64,000 nt of DNA from Rhizobiales bacterium dw_265. GTDB lineage: Bacteria > Pseudomonadota > Alphaproteobacteria > Micropepsales > Micropepsaceae. Under the pieces are notes generated by a model. The model saw nothing but the letters and a program-made list of their open reading frames with translations. It made no database searches and was not told the DNA's origin. How positions within the stretch are numbered: position 1 is the first letter of the stretch; each line of letters opens with the position of its first letter. Position numbers and translations under genes: made by a program. This document shows positions 1-6,104 of the stretch, piece by piece. The stretch lies in NCBI GenBank assembly GCA_018449595.1, contig JAAVUU010000001.1, positions 868,001 through 932,000 on the forward strand, in the 5' to 3' direction.

Positions 1-1
1 C

Positions 2-241
2 ATCGTCAGCGACTATCGCGCCAGCTTCGCCAGACTTGCCAAGATGAAGGCCGATATCTTCTTCGCCCCGCATGGCGTGCAGTTCGGCCTGGCCGCGAAG
101 CTGGCGAAGATGAAAACCGGCGCGCCCAATCCTTTTGTGGACCCGGCCGAGAAAGATCGCTTCCTAGCGGCGGCGCGGGCGGATTTCGACAAGGAACTGG
201 CCAAGGAAACGGCAAGACAACAGGCCGCCGCAAAGCCCTGA
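2..241 (+). CDS. Subclass B3 metallo-beta-lactamase, C-terminal fragment
   Basis: Partial gene cut by the left edge; the last 79 residues are visible in frame 2 and end at TGA 239-241. The stretch ADIFFAPHGVQF followed by AKMKTGAPNPFVDPAE matches the conserved C-terminus of subclass B3 metallo-beta-lactamases, where the APH histidine is a ligand of the second zinc and the GAPNPFVDP segment is characteristic. Such enzymes are exported and hydrolyse beta-lactams in the periplasm, but the HxHxDH zinc-1 motif and the signal peptide lie outside the window, so activity cannot be judged. It sits about 100 bp upstream of ahpC with no visible terminator. Confidence 0.75.
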   Translation: MVSDYRASFARLAKMKADIFFAPHGVQFGLAAKLAKMKTGAPNPFVDPAEKDRFLAAARADFDKELAKETARQQAAAKP

Positions 242-275
242 AACCCGCCTGCGTCAGAAAGGCCGCAATTGCGGC

Positions 276-304
276 TTGACATTAGTTTGGAACGTTTCTA
301 AGTA
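276..304 (+). promoter_or_regulatory. ahpC promoter with Irr/ICE-like palindrome
   Basis: A consensus -35 TTGACA (276-281) is followed after 17 bp by TAAGTA (299-304). An interrupted palindrome, TTTGGAA-CGT-TTCTAAG (286-302), fills the spacer and overlaps the -10. It matches the alphaproteobacterial iron control element TTTAGAA-N3-TTCTAAA at 12 of 14 defined positions. A bound Irr dimer would block RNA polymerase. Iron control of ahpC is inferred from the motif only. Confidence 0.55.
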
Positions 305-342
305 TCGCTCGCAACTAGAACTCTTCCAAGGAATACCCCAAA

Positions 343-885
343 ATGCTGACCATCGGCGACAAATTCCCCGATTTCTCCGTCCAGGGCGTGGTTTCCACCA
401 ACCCGGCCACCGCCTTCAAGGACTTCACCCAGGCGAGCGACGCCGGCAAGTGGAAGCTGGTCTTCTTCTGGCCCAAGGACTTCACCTTCGTCTGCCCGAC
501 CGAGATCGCCGGCTTCGGCAAGCTGAACGCCGACTTCGCCGATCGCGACACCGTGATCTATGGCGTCTCGACCGACAGCGAGTTCGTCCACCTGGCCTGG
601 CGCAACAACCATGCCGACCTCAAGGACCTGCCCTTCCCGATGCTGGCGGACACCAACCGCCGCCTCTCCACCGCGCTGGGCATTCTTGACGCCGAGGCCG
701 GTGTCGCCAAGCGCGCCACCTTCCTGGTCGATCCCGAAGGCATCATCCGCTTCGTCTATGTCACCGACATGAGCGTCGGCCGCAACCCGGCGGAAGTGCT
801 GCGGGTGCTGGACGCGCTGCAGACCGACGAACTGTGCCCCTGCAACTGGAACAAGGGCGAAGAGGTCCTGAAGCCGGCCGCTTAG
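343..885 (+). CDS. ahpC: Alkyl hydroperoxide reductase AhpC (2-Cys peroxiredoxin)
   Basis: Cytosolic thiol peroxidase of 180 residues that reduces H2O2, organic peroxides and peroxynitrite. The peroxidatic cysteine is Cys51 in FTFVCPTE; resolving cysteines lie in the C-terminal motif ELCPCNW (Cys165 and Cys167). This extra C-terminal cysteine pair is typical of AhpC proteins that are re-reduced by AhpD rather than AhpF, and ahpD follows directly. The start is the ATG at 343, preceded by AAGG at 328-331. Two hairpins separate it from ahpD, which should make ahpC the more abundant product. Confidence 0.95.
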   Translation: MLTIGDKFPDFSVQGVVSTNPATAFKDFTQASDAGKWKLVFFWPKDFTFVCPTEIAGFGKLNADFADRDTVIYGVSTDSEFVHLAWRNNHADLKDLPFPMLADTNRRLSTALGILDAEAGVAKRATFLVDPEGIIRFVYVTDMSVGRNPAEVLRVLDALQTDELCPCNWNKGEEVLKPAA

Positions 886-903
886 TCGCCGCCTGAATAC
901 AAA

Positions 904-944
904 GACGCCGCCTCCTCCCCTCCCCAATCGGCGGCGTCTTCTTT
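904..944 (+). terminator. Hairpin 1 in the ahpC-ahpD gap
   Basis: A 9-bp perfect stem, GACGCCGCC (904-912) with GGCGGCGTC (930-938), is followed by TTCTTT. It looks like a leaky intrinsic terminator after ahpC. Confidence 0.6.
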
Positions 945-978
945 GCCCTCATCCCTGAAAAGGGATGAGGGCCTTTTC
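945..978 (+). terminator. Hairpin 2 in the ahpC-ahpD gap
   Basis: A 12-bp perfect stem, GCCCTCATCCCT (945-956) with its complement (961-972), is closed by a GAAA tetraloop and followed by CTTTTCT. It is placed 39 bp before the ahpD start, so with hairpin 1 it probably attenuates read-through into ahpD. Confidence 0.65.
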
Positions 979-1010
979 TGCCAAGGCCCACTTCCAAGGA
1001 AAACGTCCCC

Positions 1011-1568
1011 ATGTCCCTCGAAGCCCTGAAGAACGCCTTGCCCGAATATGCCAGGGATTTGAAACTGAACCTGTCGTCGCTGGCGGGCGAGGCCGGCCTG
1101 ACCGAGCAGCAGCGCGCCGGCACCTTCATCGCCTGCGCCCTGGCGTCGCGCGAGCGCAGCACCACCAGCGCGATCTTCAGCGAATTCGCCCCCAAGCTGT
1201 CGCCCGAGGCGCTGACCGCCGCCCGCGCCGCCGCGAGCATCATGGCGATGAACAACATCTATTACCGCTTCACCCATCTGGCCTCGGCGCCCGACTACAA
1301 GACGCTTCCCGCCCGGCTGCGCATGAACGTGATCGCCAAGCCCGGCGTGGACAAGGCGGATTTCGAACTGTGGTGCCTGGCGGTGTCGGCCATCAACGGC
1401 TGCGGCGTCTGCATCGACAGCCATGAAAAGATCCTGCGCGACGCCGGCCTCACCGCCGAGCAGATCCAGGCCGCAGTGCGCATCGCCGCCACCGTGCATG
1501 CCGTCGCCGCCACCCTGGACGGCGAAGCCCATTCGGCCGATATCGCGATCAACGAAGTCGCGGCCTAG
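1011..1568 (+). CDS. ahpD: Alkyl hydroperoxidase AhpD
   Basis: Carboxymuconolactone decarboxylase-fold protein of 185 residues that serves as thiol reductant for AhpC. The catalytic motif is [10 protein letters not shown]: Cys131, Cys134 and His138, with Glu119 placed as in the mycobacterial AhpD proton relay. The start ATG has AAGGAAAA upstream. It is co-directional with ahpC, 125 bp downstream. Its TAG stop (1566-1568) overlaps the opposing stop of the next gene within the tetramer CTAG. Confidence 0.93.
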   Translation: MSLEALKNALPEYARDLKLNLSSLAGEAGLTEQQRAGTFIACALASRERSTTSAIFSEFAPKLSPEALTAARAAASIMAMNNIYYRFTHLASAPDYKTLPARLRMNVIAKPGVDKADFELWCLAVSAINGCGVCIDSHEKILRDAGLTAEQIQAAVRIAATVHAVAATLDGEAHSADIAINEVAA

Positions 1569-2332
1569 CCGAAGCTGTAGGCATCCATTCTGAGACTGCC
1601 GAAGGTCGCGCTGCTGTGAAGCCGCGCGGCCTTCGCCTTTTCGCCGCCCGCGCCAAACGCGACATGCAGCGGCACGAAATGTTCCTCGCTGGGCTGGGCC
1701 GTCGCGGCATGGGGAGCCTGGGCGCGGTAATCGGCCAGCGCCGCTTCGTCGCCCGCCATCACGCGGTCATGAATCCAGTCTGAAAATTCCCGGCTCCATG
1801 CCGGCTCCGGCGATCCGGGCGGGGCGATGCGGCGCAGGTTGTGGACAAAGCCGCCCGAGCCCAGCACCAGCACATTGTCGGCGCGCAGACCCGCCAGCTT
1901 GCGGCCCAGCGCGATGTGGTGCGCCGCGCCCAGATGGCTCTGCACCGACAACTGCACCACCGGAATGTCGGCATCGGGATACATCAGCATCAGCGGCACC
2001 CAGGCGCCATGGTCCAGACCGCGCACCGTGTCGAGCTTGCCGCCGGTCAGGGCCGTCACCTCGCGCGCCAGCAGCGCGTCGCCCGGCGCGGCATAGCGCA
2101 GGTCGTAAAGCGCCGGCGGGAAGCCGCCAAAGTCATGAATGGTGTCGTTGACCGCGACGCTGTTGGTCATCGGTGCATCGGTGTCCCAATGCGCCGATAC
2201 CGCCAGGATGGCGCGCGGCTTTCCGATTGATTGCCCCAGCCCGCGCAGGAAATCGCGCGCCGGGACATCGTCGAACGGCAGGGTCGGCGCGCCATGGGAG
2301 ACGAAGATCGCGGGGAGTGTCATCAGCTCCAT
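1565..2332 (-). CDS. Class III extradiol (LigB/DODA-type) dioxygenase family protein
   Basis: Predicted cytosolic non-haem Fe(II) dioxygenase of the LigB superfamily, 255 residues, closest in length and layout to the YgiD/4,5-DOPA dioxygenase group. The N-terminal [14 protein letters not shown] holds the first metal-ligand histidine. SAHWDTDAP and [13 protein letters not shown] supply the other conserved histidines. The natural substrate cannot be read from the sequence. ATG 2332 and ATG 2323 are both possible starts. A type-A repeat begins right upstream, and the gene converges on ahpD with a 4-nt stop overlap. Confidence 0.85.
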   Translation of the reverse strand: MELMTLPAIFVSHGAPTLPFDDVPARDFLRGLGQSIGKPRAILAVSAHWDTDAPMTNSVAVNDTIHDFGGFPPALYDLRYAAPGDALLAREVTALTGGKLDTVRGLDHGAWVPLMLMYPDADIPVVQLSVQSHLGAAHHIALGRKLAGLRADNVLVLGSGGFVHNLRRIAPPGSPEPAWSREFSDWIHDRVMAGDEAALADYRAQAPHAATAQPSEEHFVPLHVAFGAGGEKAKAARLHSSATFGSLRMDAYSFG

Positions 2333-2342
2333 TCCCTATTCC

Positions 2343-2430
2343 GTCATGGCCCGGCCTGTCCGGGCCATCCAGTTTAAGCCGCCAACATTGGCTCGGAAAA
2401 CTGGATGGCCCGTATAAAGCGGGCCATGAC
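2343..2430. repeat. Type-A palindromic repeat, doublet (copy A1)
   Basis: Two hairpin units in inverted orientation. GTCATGGCCCGG...CCGGGCCATCCAG (left) and CTGGATGGCCCG...CGGGCCATGAC (right) flank about 22 bp of unique sequence. Each arm folds alone and the arms also pair with each other. It lies between the LigB-type gene and the aldo/keto reductase gene. Confidence 0.9.
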
Positions 2431-2454
2431 GACTATTTTTGACTATTATTATTG

Positions 2455-3486
2455 TCAAACAGGAAAAGGATTGCGCTCGGGAAACTGCGCCTGGTGCCAA
2501 TAGGGATAGGCCAGCGGGCGGGCGCTGGCCGCGTCCAGCTTGGCCACCTGCTGCGGCGTCAGCTTCCAGCCCACCGCGCCCAGGTTGGCTTTCAGCTGTT
2601 CCTCGTTGCGCGCCCCGATCACCAGGGTCGCCACCGTAGGCCGCGACAGCAGCCAGTTCAGCGCCACCTGCGGCACGGTCTTGCCGGTTTCCTCGGCCAC
2701 CGCGTCCAGCGCATCCACCACCTTGTAGAGATAGTCGTCCTCCACCTGCGGGCCGCCGCCGACCACCAGGGAGGATTGCAACCGGCTGTCGGCAGGGAGC
2801 GGCGCGCCGCGGCGGATCTTGCCGGTCAGACGGCCCCAGCCCAGCGGCGACCACACCACCGCGCCCACGCCCTGGTCCAGGCCCAGCGGCATCAGTTCGG
2901 ATTCATAGTCGCGGCCGATCAGCGAATAATAGGCCTGGTGCGCCACGAAGCGCGGAAAGCCGTAGCGCTCCGACACCGCCAGCGCCCGCATCAGGTGCCA
3001 GCCCGACCAGTTGGAGACCCCGATATAGCCGATCTTGCCGGTGCGGATCAGGGCGTCGAAAGTCTCCAGCATTTCCTCCGGCGGGGTCTGGGCGTCGAAG
3101 CCATGCAGCTGCACCAGGTCGATATGATCGGTGCCCAGGCGCTTCAGCGCCGCCTCGGTGGCGCGGGTGATGGCATAACGCGACGAACCGGCATCGTTGG
3201 GACCCTCGCCATGGCGGAAGGTGTATTTGGTCGAGATCAGAACCTTGTCGCGGCGGCCCTTGATGGCCGCGCCCAGCACCTCCTCCGCCGCGCCCGCGCT
3301 ATAAACATCGGCGCTATCGAACATGGTCAGCCCGGCATCCAGGCAGATGTCCACCAGGCGCGCGGCGCCCTTGGCGTCGGTGTCGCCCCAGGCCTTGAAG
3401 AAGTCGCCCTTGCCGCCAAAGGTGCCGGTGCCGAAGGTGAGAACCGGGACTTTAAAGCCCGAACGGCCGAGCAGGCGATATTCCAT
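2455..3486 (-). CDS. Aldo/keto reductase
   Basis: NADPH-dependent aldo/keto reductase (TIM barrel, 343 residues), cytosolic, reducing carbonyl compounds of unknown identity. The catalytic tetrad is visible: Asp and Tyr in FDSADVYS, Lys in LISTKYTF and His in VQLHGFDAQ. The C-terminal VIGARNEEQL is the usual cofactor phosphate-binding segment. The start chosen is MEYRLLG, because GGGAGG lies 5 nt upstream; a longer in-frame extension to 3540 has no ribosome-binding site. The gene stands alone on the minus strand behind a repeat. Confidence 0.93.
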   Translation of the reverse strand: MEYRLLGRSGFKVPVLTFGTGTFGGKGDFFKAWGDTDAKGAARLVDICLDAGLTMFDSADVYSAGAAEEVLGAAIKGRRDKVLISTKYTFRHGEGPNDAGSSRYAITRATEAALKRLGTDHIDLVQLHGFDAQTPPEEMLETFDALIRTGKIGYIGVSNWSGWHLMRALAVSERYGFPRFVAHQAYYSLIGRDYESELMPLGLDQGVGAVVWSPLGWGRLTGKIRRGAPLPADSRLQSSLVVGGGPQVEDDYLYKVVDALDAVAEETGKTVPQVALNWLLSRPTVATLVIGARNEEQLKANLGAVGWKLTPQQVAKLDAASARPLAYPYWHQAQFPERNPFPV

Positions 3487-3559
3487 GGCAACCTCCCTGA
3501 TGAATGCCGGAAAGATCGGCCCCGGCGATGACAGTTTCAACCGCGCTGCCGGCGGGGTC

Positions 3560-4369
3560 TTATAGTTCCGGCACGGCCTGTTTCAGGCGGCCGCCGACGC
3601 GCACCGGCTCGATGCGGGTGGCCAGGCCGTTCGGCCCGGTCTGCACGAAGACGCCGCACAGGGTGGCGGGGCCGGTGGCGGGGGCATAGCGCTGGCTGGA
3701 AAGCTTGCGGGTGAAGCGCTGGATCGGCTCGCTCTTTTCCATGCCGATGACCGAGTCGTAATCGGCGCAGGCCCCGGCATCGGTCTGGAAGGCGGTGCCG
3801 CCGGGGAAGATCTGCGCGTCGGCGGTGGGCACATGCTGGTGGCTGCCGACGACAAGGCTGGCGCGGCCGTCGCAGAAATGGCCCATCGCCATTTTCTCGC
3901 TGGTGGCCTCGGCATGCATGTCCACCACGATGGCGTCGGCGCCTTCGCCCAACGGACAGGCGGTCAGTTCGCGCTCCACCGCGGCGAAGGGATCGTCCAG
4001 CGCATCCATGAAGACACGGCCCATCGCATTGATCACCAGCACGCTGCCGGCGGGGGTCTGGTAGAGATTGGCGCCGCGCCCCGGCGTGCCCTTGGGATAA
4101 TTGGCGGGCCGCAGCACGCGATCCTCGGTTTCGATATAGGCGAAGATTTCCTTCTGGTCGGCCCAGTGATTGCCGGTGGAGATCACATCCACGCCGATGC
4201 CGAAGAATTCCTCCGAGATGGCGCGGGTGATGCCGAAGCCGCCCGCCGCATTCTCGCCATTGACGATGACGAGATCGAGCTTCAGGGAGGCGCGCAATTT
4301 CGGCAGTTCGGCGTGGAGCACGTCGCGTCCGGGCCTGCCGATGATGTCGCCGATGAAAAGCAGGTTCAT
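3560..4369 (-). CDS. YmdB-family metallophosphodiesterase
   Basis: Calcineurin-like phosphoesterase of the TIGR00282/YmdB family, 269 residues, likely acting on 2',3'-cyclic nucleotides or cAMP (role inferred from Bacillus YmdB). Dinuclear metal motifs are in order: GDIIGRPGRD, NGENAAGG, STGNHWADQKE, VDMHAEAT and GSHQHVPTAD. The ATG at 4369 gives the family N-terminus MNLLFIGDIIG. A GTG at 4384 overlaps the TGA of the upstream gene and would add five residues. Forms an operon with 5-formyl-THF cyclo-ligase. Confidence 0.9.
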   Translation of the reverse strand: MNLLFIGDIIGRPGRDVLHAELPKLRASLKLDLVIVNGENAAGGFGITRAISEEFFGIGVDVISTGNHWADQKEIFAYIETEDRVLRPANYPKGTPGRGANLYQTPAGSVLVINAMGRVFMDALDDPFAAVERELTACPLGEGADAIVVDMHAEATSEKMAMGHFCDGRASLVVGSHQHVPTADAQIFPGGTAFQTDAGACADYDSVIGMEKSEPIQRFTRKLSSQRYAPATGPATLCGVFVQTGPNGLATRIEPVRVGGRLKQAVPEL

Positions 4370-4380
4370 AACGGATTCTG

Positions 4381-4932
4381 TCACAAGGGATTGTGGGGAA
4401 AGCGGCGAAAGCCCTGTTCGGTCAGGATGCCGTCCAGCCTCCTATCATGGGCTTCGGCGGGAAGCGAGGCGACCTCCTGCCCCGCATAGGCGATGCCGAT
4501 GGCGGGTACGTTCAGGGCTGCAAGCGTGCGGTCATAGAAGCCGCCGCCATAGCCCAGCCGGTGGCCGCGGCGGTCGAAGGCCAGCAGCGGCACCAGCAGC
4601 AGGCCAGGTGTGGCGCGCGGCCAGTCCATCAGCGGTTCGGGAATGCCGAAGCTGCCGGGCATCAGCACCTCGCCATCGGGCACATGGTGAAAGTCCAGCG
4701 GCGCATCCTTGGCCGCGACGCGCGGAAAGGCGATCGCCGCCCCCAGTTCCACCAGCCGCGCCAGAAGCTCGGCGGGATCGGCCTCGCCGCGATGGGCGTG
4801 ATAGCCGCCCACCACCGTCCCCGGCGCGATGCCCAGGTCTTCGGCGCCTTCCGCCAGCTGAAACGCGATGTCGCGCGCCAGTCTCCTGCGCGTTTCACGC
4901 GCGGCCGCGCGAAGTTCGGTTTTGGAGGTCAT
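4381..4932 (-). CDS. fau: 5-formyltetrahydrofolate cyclo-ligase
   Basis: ATP-dependent conversion of 5-formyl-THF to 5,10-methenyl-THF in one-carbon metabolism; cytosolic, 183 residues. The C-terminal signature LGYGGGFYDRTL and the basic N-terminal segment LRAAARETRRRLA are as expected. The start is MTSKTELR at 4932; the longer open frame to 5037 runs through repeat sequence and is rejected. The gene follows the 6S RNA and zapA on the same strand, the classic zapA-ssrS-fau order. A type-A repeat unit abuts the start codon. Confidence 0.93.
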   Translation of the reverse strand: MTSKTELRAAARETRRRLARDIAFQLAEGAEDLGIAPGTVVGGYHAHRGEADPAELLARLVELGAAIAFPRVAAKDAPLDFHHVPDGEVLMPGSFGIPEPLMDWPRATPGLLLVPLLAFDRRGHRLGYGGGFYDRTLAALNVPAIGIAYAGQEVASLPAEAHDRRLDGILTEQGFRRFPHNPL

Positions 4933-4944
4933 GGCGGGCGTCAC

Positions 4945-4973
4945 CTGGGTGGCCCGCATTCGCGGGCCATGAC
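4945..4973. repeat. Type-A palindromic repeat, single unit (copy A2)
   Basis: CTGGGTGGCCCGC-ATTC-GCGGGCCATGAC folds into one hairpin 13 bp upstream of the fau start codon, inside the presumed leader. Confidence 0.85.
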
Positions 4974-5002
4974 AGGAGAGCGAAGGGAGGGCTGCAGTAT
5001 AC

Positions 5003-5099
5003 TGTGGCTCCCTCCCCATTTTGGCGCGCAGCGCCATAAAGGGGGAGGTGGTGGCAGCGAGGTGTCGGCGGAGCCGACCCGAGCTGCTACCGGAGGGGG
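5003..5099. repeat. Type-B (CTCCCCC/GGGGGAG) repeat element
   Basis: Composite palindromic element. It is bounded by CTCCCTCCCC and GGGGGAGGTG and contains TGGCGC-GCA-GCGCCA and TCGGC-GGA-GCCGA hairpins, ending with CGGAGGGGG. It lies between fau and the 6S RNA. A shorter relative is found inside ccmA. Confidence 0.75.
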
Positions 5100-5104
5100 T
5101 TCAC

Positions 5105-5283
5105 TTAAAAATAAAGCGGACGGCACCGTACTGACCGTTGGTATTGGATCTCATGGGCCTGCAAGTGCAGGTGGGCGTCGTGTGACCGGGACCACGATCC
5201 CGGTCAGGGACAACTCCCGATGAGTACAATTAAGGCCCCTGGGCATCGCAACCTGACGCGAAAGACAGTGGCCGTCCTGGATC
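5105..5283 (-). ncRNA. ssrS: 6S RNA (ssrS)
   Basis: No open frame fits between zapA and fau, and this is the conserved place for 6S RNA, the RNA that mimics an open promoter and sequesters housekeeping RNA polymerase in stationary phase. On the minus strand GGACGGC at the 5' end pairs with GCCGTCC at the 3' end as a closing stem. The apical part holds a 9-bp perfect hairpin, TGACCGGGA / TCCCGGTCA, extended by GTTGT / ACGAC. The 3' end runs into TTTATTTTTAAG. Ends are approximate. The identification rests on synteny plus fold; a covariance-model search would settle it. Confidence 0.75.
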
Positions 5284-5287
5284 TAAC

Positions 5288-5644
5288 TTAGGCGTGCGCC
5301 AGGCGTGCCGCAATGTCCTCAAGGCGTTTTGCCGCCGATTCCAGGGCGTCGGCGGCGGCGCTTTCGGCGGCCTCAGCGCGGCGGACCAGGGCTTCACGCA
5401 CCTGGGAACCGTCATTGGCGGCGCCGGCGGCCAGCTTGGCGGTAAGATCGTGGTGTTCGTCGGCCAGAAGAATCGCCGCCATCAGCATCATGCGGGCGTC
5501 GCCGGCCTGCTGGCCGATCATGCCGAGCGCCTCGCGCGCCTTGGCGTCCACCACGCCCGCCAGTTCCTTGAGATGGCTTTCCTCGCCGTCATCGCAGCCC
5601 AGGGTATAGGCCTTGCCGTTAATCATCACATTGACCAGGGGCAT
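5288..5644 (-). CDS. zapA: Cell division protein ZapA
   Basis: Small FtsZ-associated protein of 118 residues that bundles FtsZ protofilaments at the septum. The N-terminal globular part has the family pattern VNVMINGKAYTLGCDDGEE and ARMMLMAAILLADEHHDL. The C-terminal half is a long Ala/Glu-rich coiled coil used for tetramerisation. The gene is followed within 5 bp by the 6S RNA and preceded by a DUF4164 coiled-coil gene on the same strand, probably one transcription unit. Confidence 0.92.
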   Translation of the reverse strand: MPLVNVMINGKAYTLGCDDGEESHLKELAGVVDAKAREALGMIGQQAGDARMMLMAAILLADEHHDLTAKLAAGAANDGSQVREALVRRAEAAESAAADALESAAKRLEDIAARLAHA

Positions 5645-5659
5645 ATTTATTAGAATCCT

Positions 5660-5923
5660 TTATCGCGCCAGGGCGGCGCGGATTTCGCCGATGGCGCCGT
5701 CGAGACGGCCTTCCACTTCCTCGGTCAGGCCCGACTGGGCGGCGATTTCCTCTTCGAGTTCGGCGATGCGGGCCGTCAGCCGGTCGCGTTCGCTTTCCAG
5801 GCCGGCCAGCCGTTCCGGCAGCTTGGCGGCCTGGTCGAGGGTTTCGCCCACCGTCGCGGCGGCATTCTCCACCGCCTCAAGGGCCGCGAGAAAGCGATTC
5901 TGCGCCAATTCCAGCCGGCTCAT
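5660..5923 (-). CDS. DUF4164-type small coiled-coil protein
   Basis: 87-residue protein, almost entirely heptad-like helix (LAGLESERDRLTARIAELEEE) with no membrane segment. In Alphaproteobacteria a DUF4164 protein is usually encoded directly upstream of zapA, as here, suggesting a role in the divisome. The function is not established. The start is ATG 5923 with GAGG 7 nt upstream; the TTG two codons earlier is less likely. Confidence 0.8.
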   Translation of the reverse strand: MSRLELAQNRFLAALEAVENAAATVGETLDQAAKLPERLAGLESERDRLTARIAELEEEIAAQSGLTEEVEGRLDGAIGEIRAALAR

Positions 5924-5929
5924 GGCCAA

Positions 5930-6104
5930 GCCTCATCACTCAATTTCGCCAAGACCTTAGGCCCTCGCGTCACGCTTCCGCAACCGAAACCACGGCAGCG
6001 ATGGGAAATCGGGTCAACCGATACGCGTTGTGCGAGGGTCGCGGCCCTTGACGGGAGCGCCAACCGCTCGCTAAGGGCACCACCAACTTTGCCGGGAATC
6101 CCCA
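5930..6104. promoter_or_regulatory. Divergent promoter region of zapA block and tkt
   Basis: 175 bp without a gene. A -35 TTGACG (6048-6053) and CTAAGG (6071-6076) with a 17-bp spacer face tkt. No operator-like palindrome was recognised. Confidence 0.4.

Noticed and set aside
2336..2854. 172-codon frame on the minus strand covering a repeat and the aldo/keto reductase end
   Set aside because: Runs through a palindromic repeat and is out of frame with the conserved reductase.
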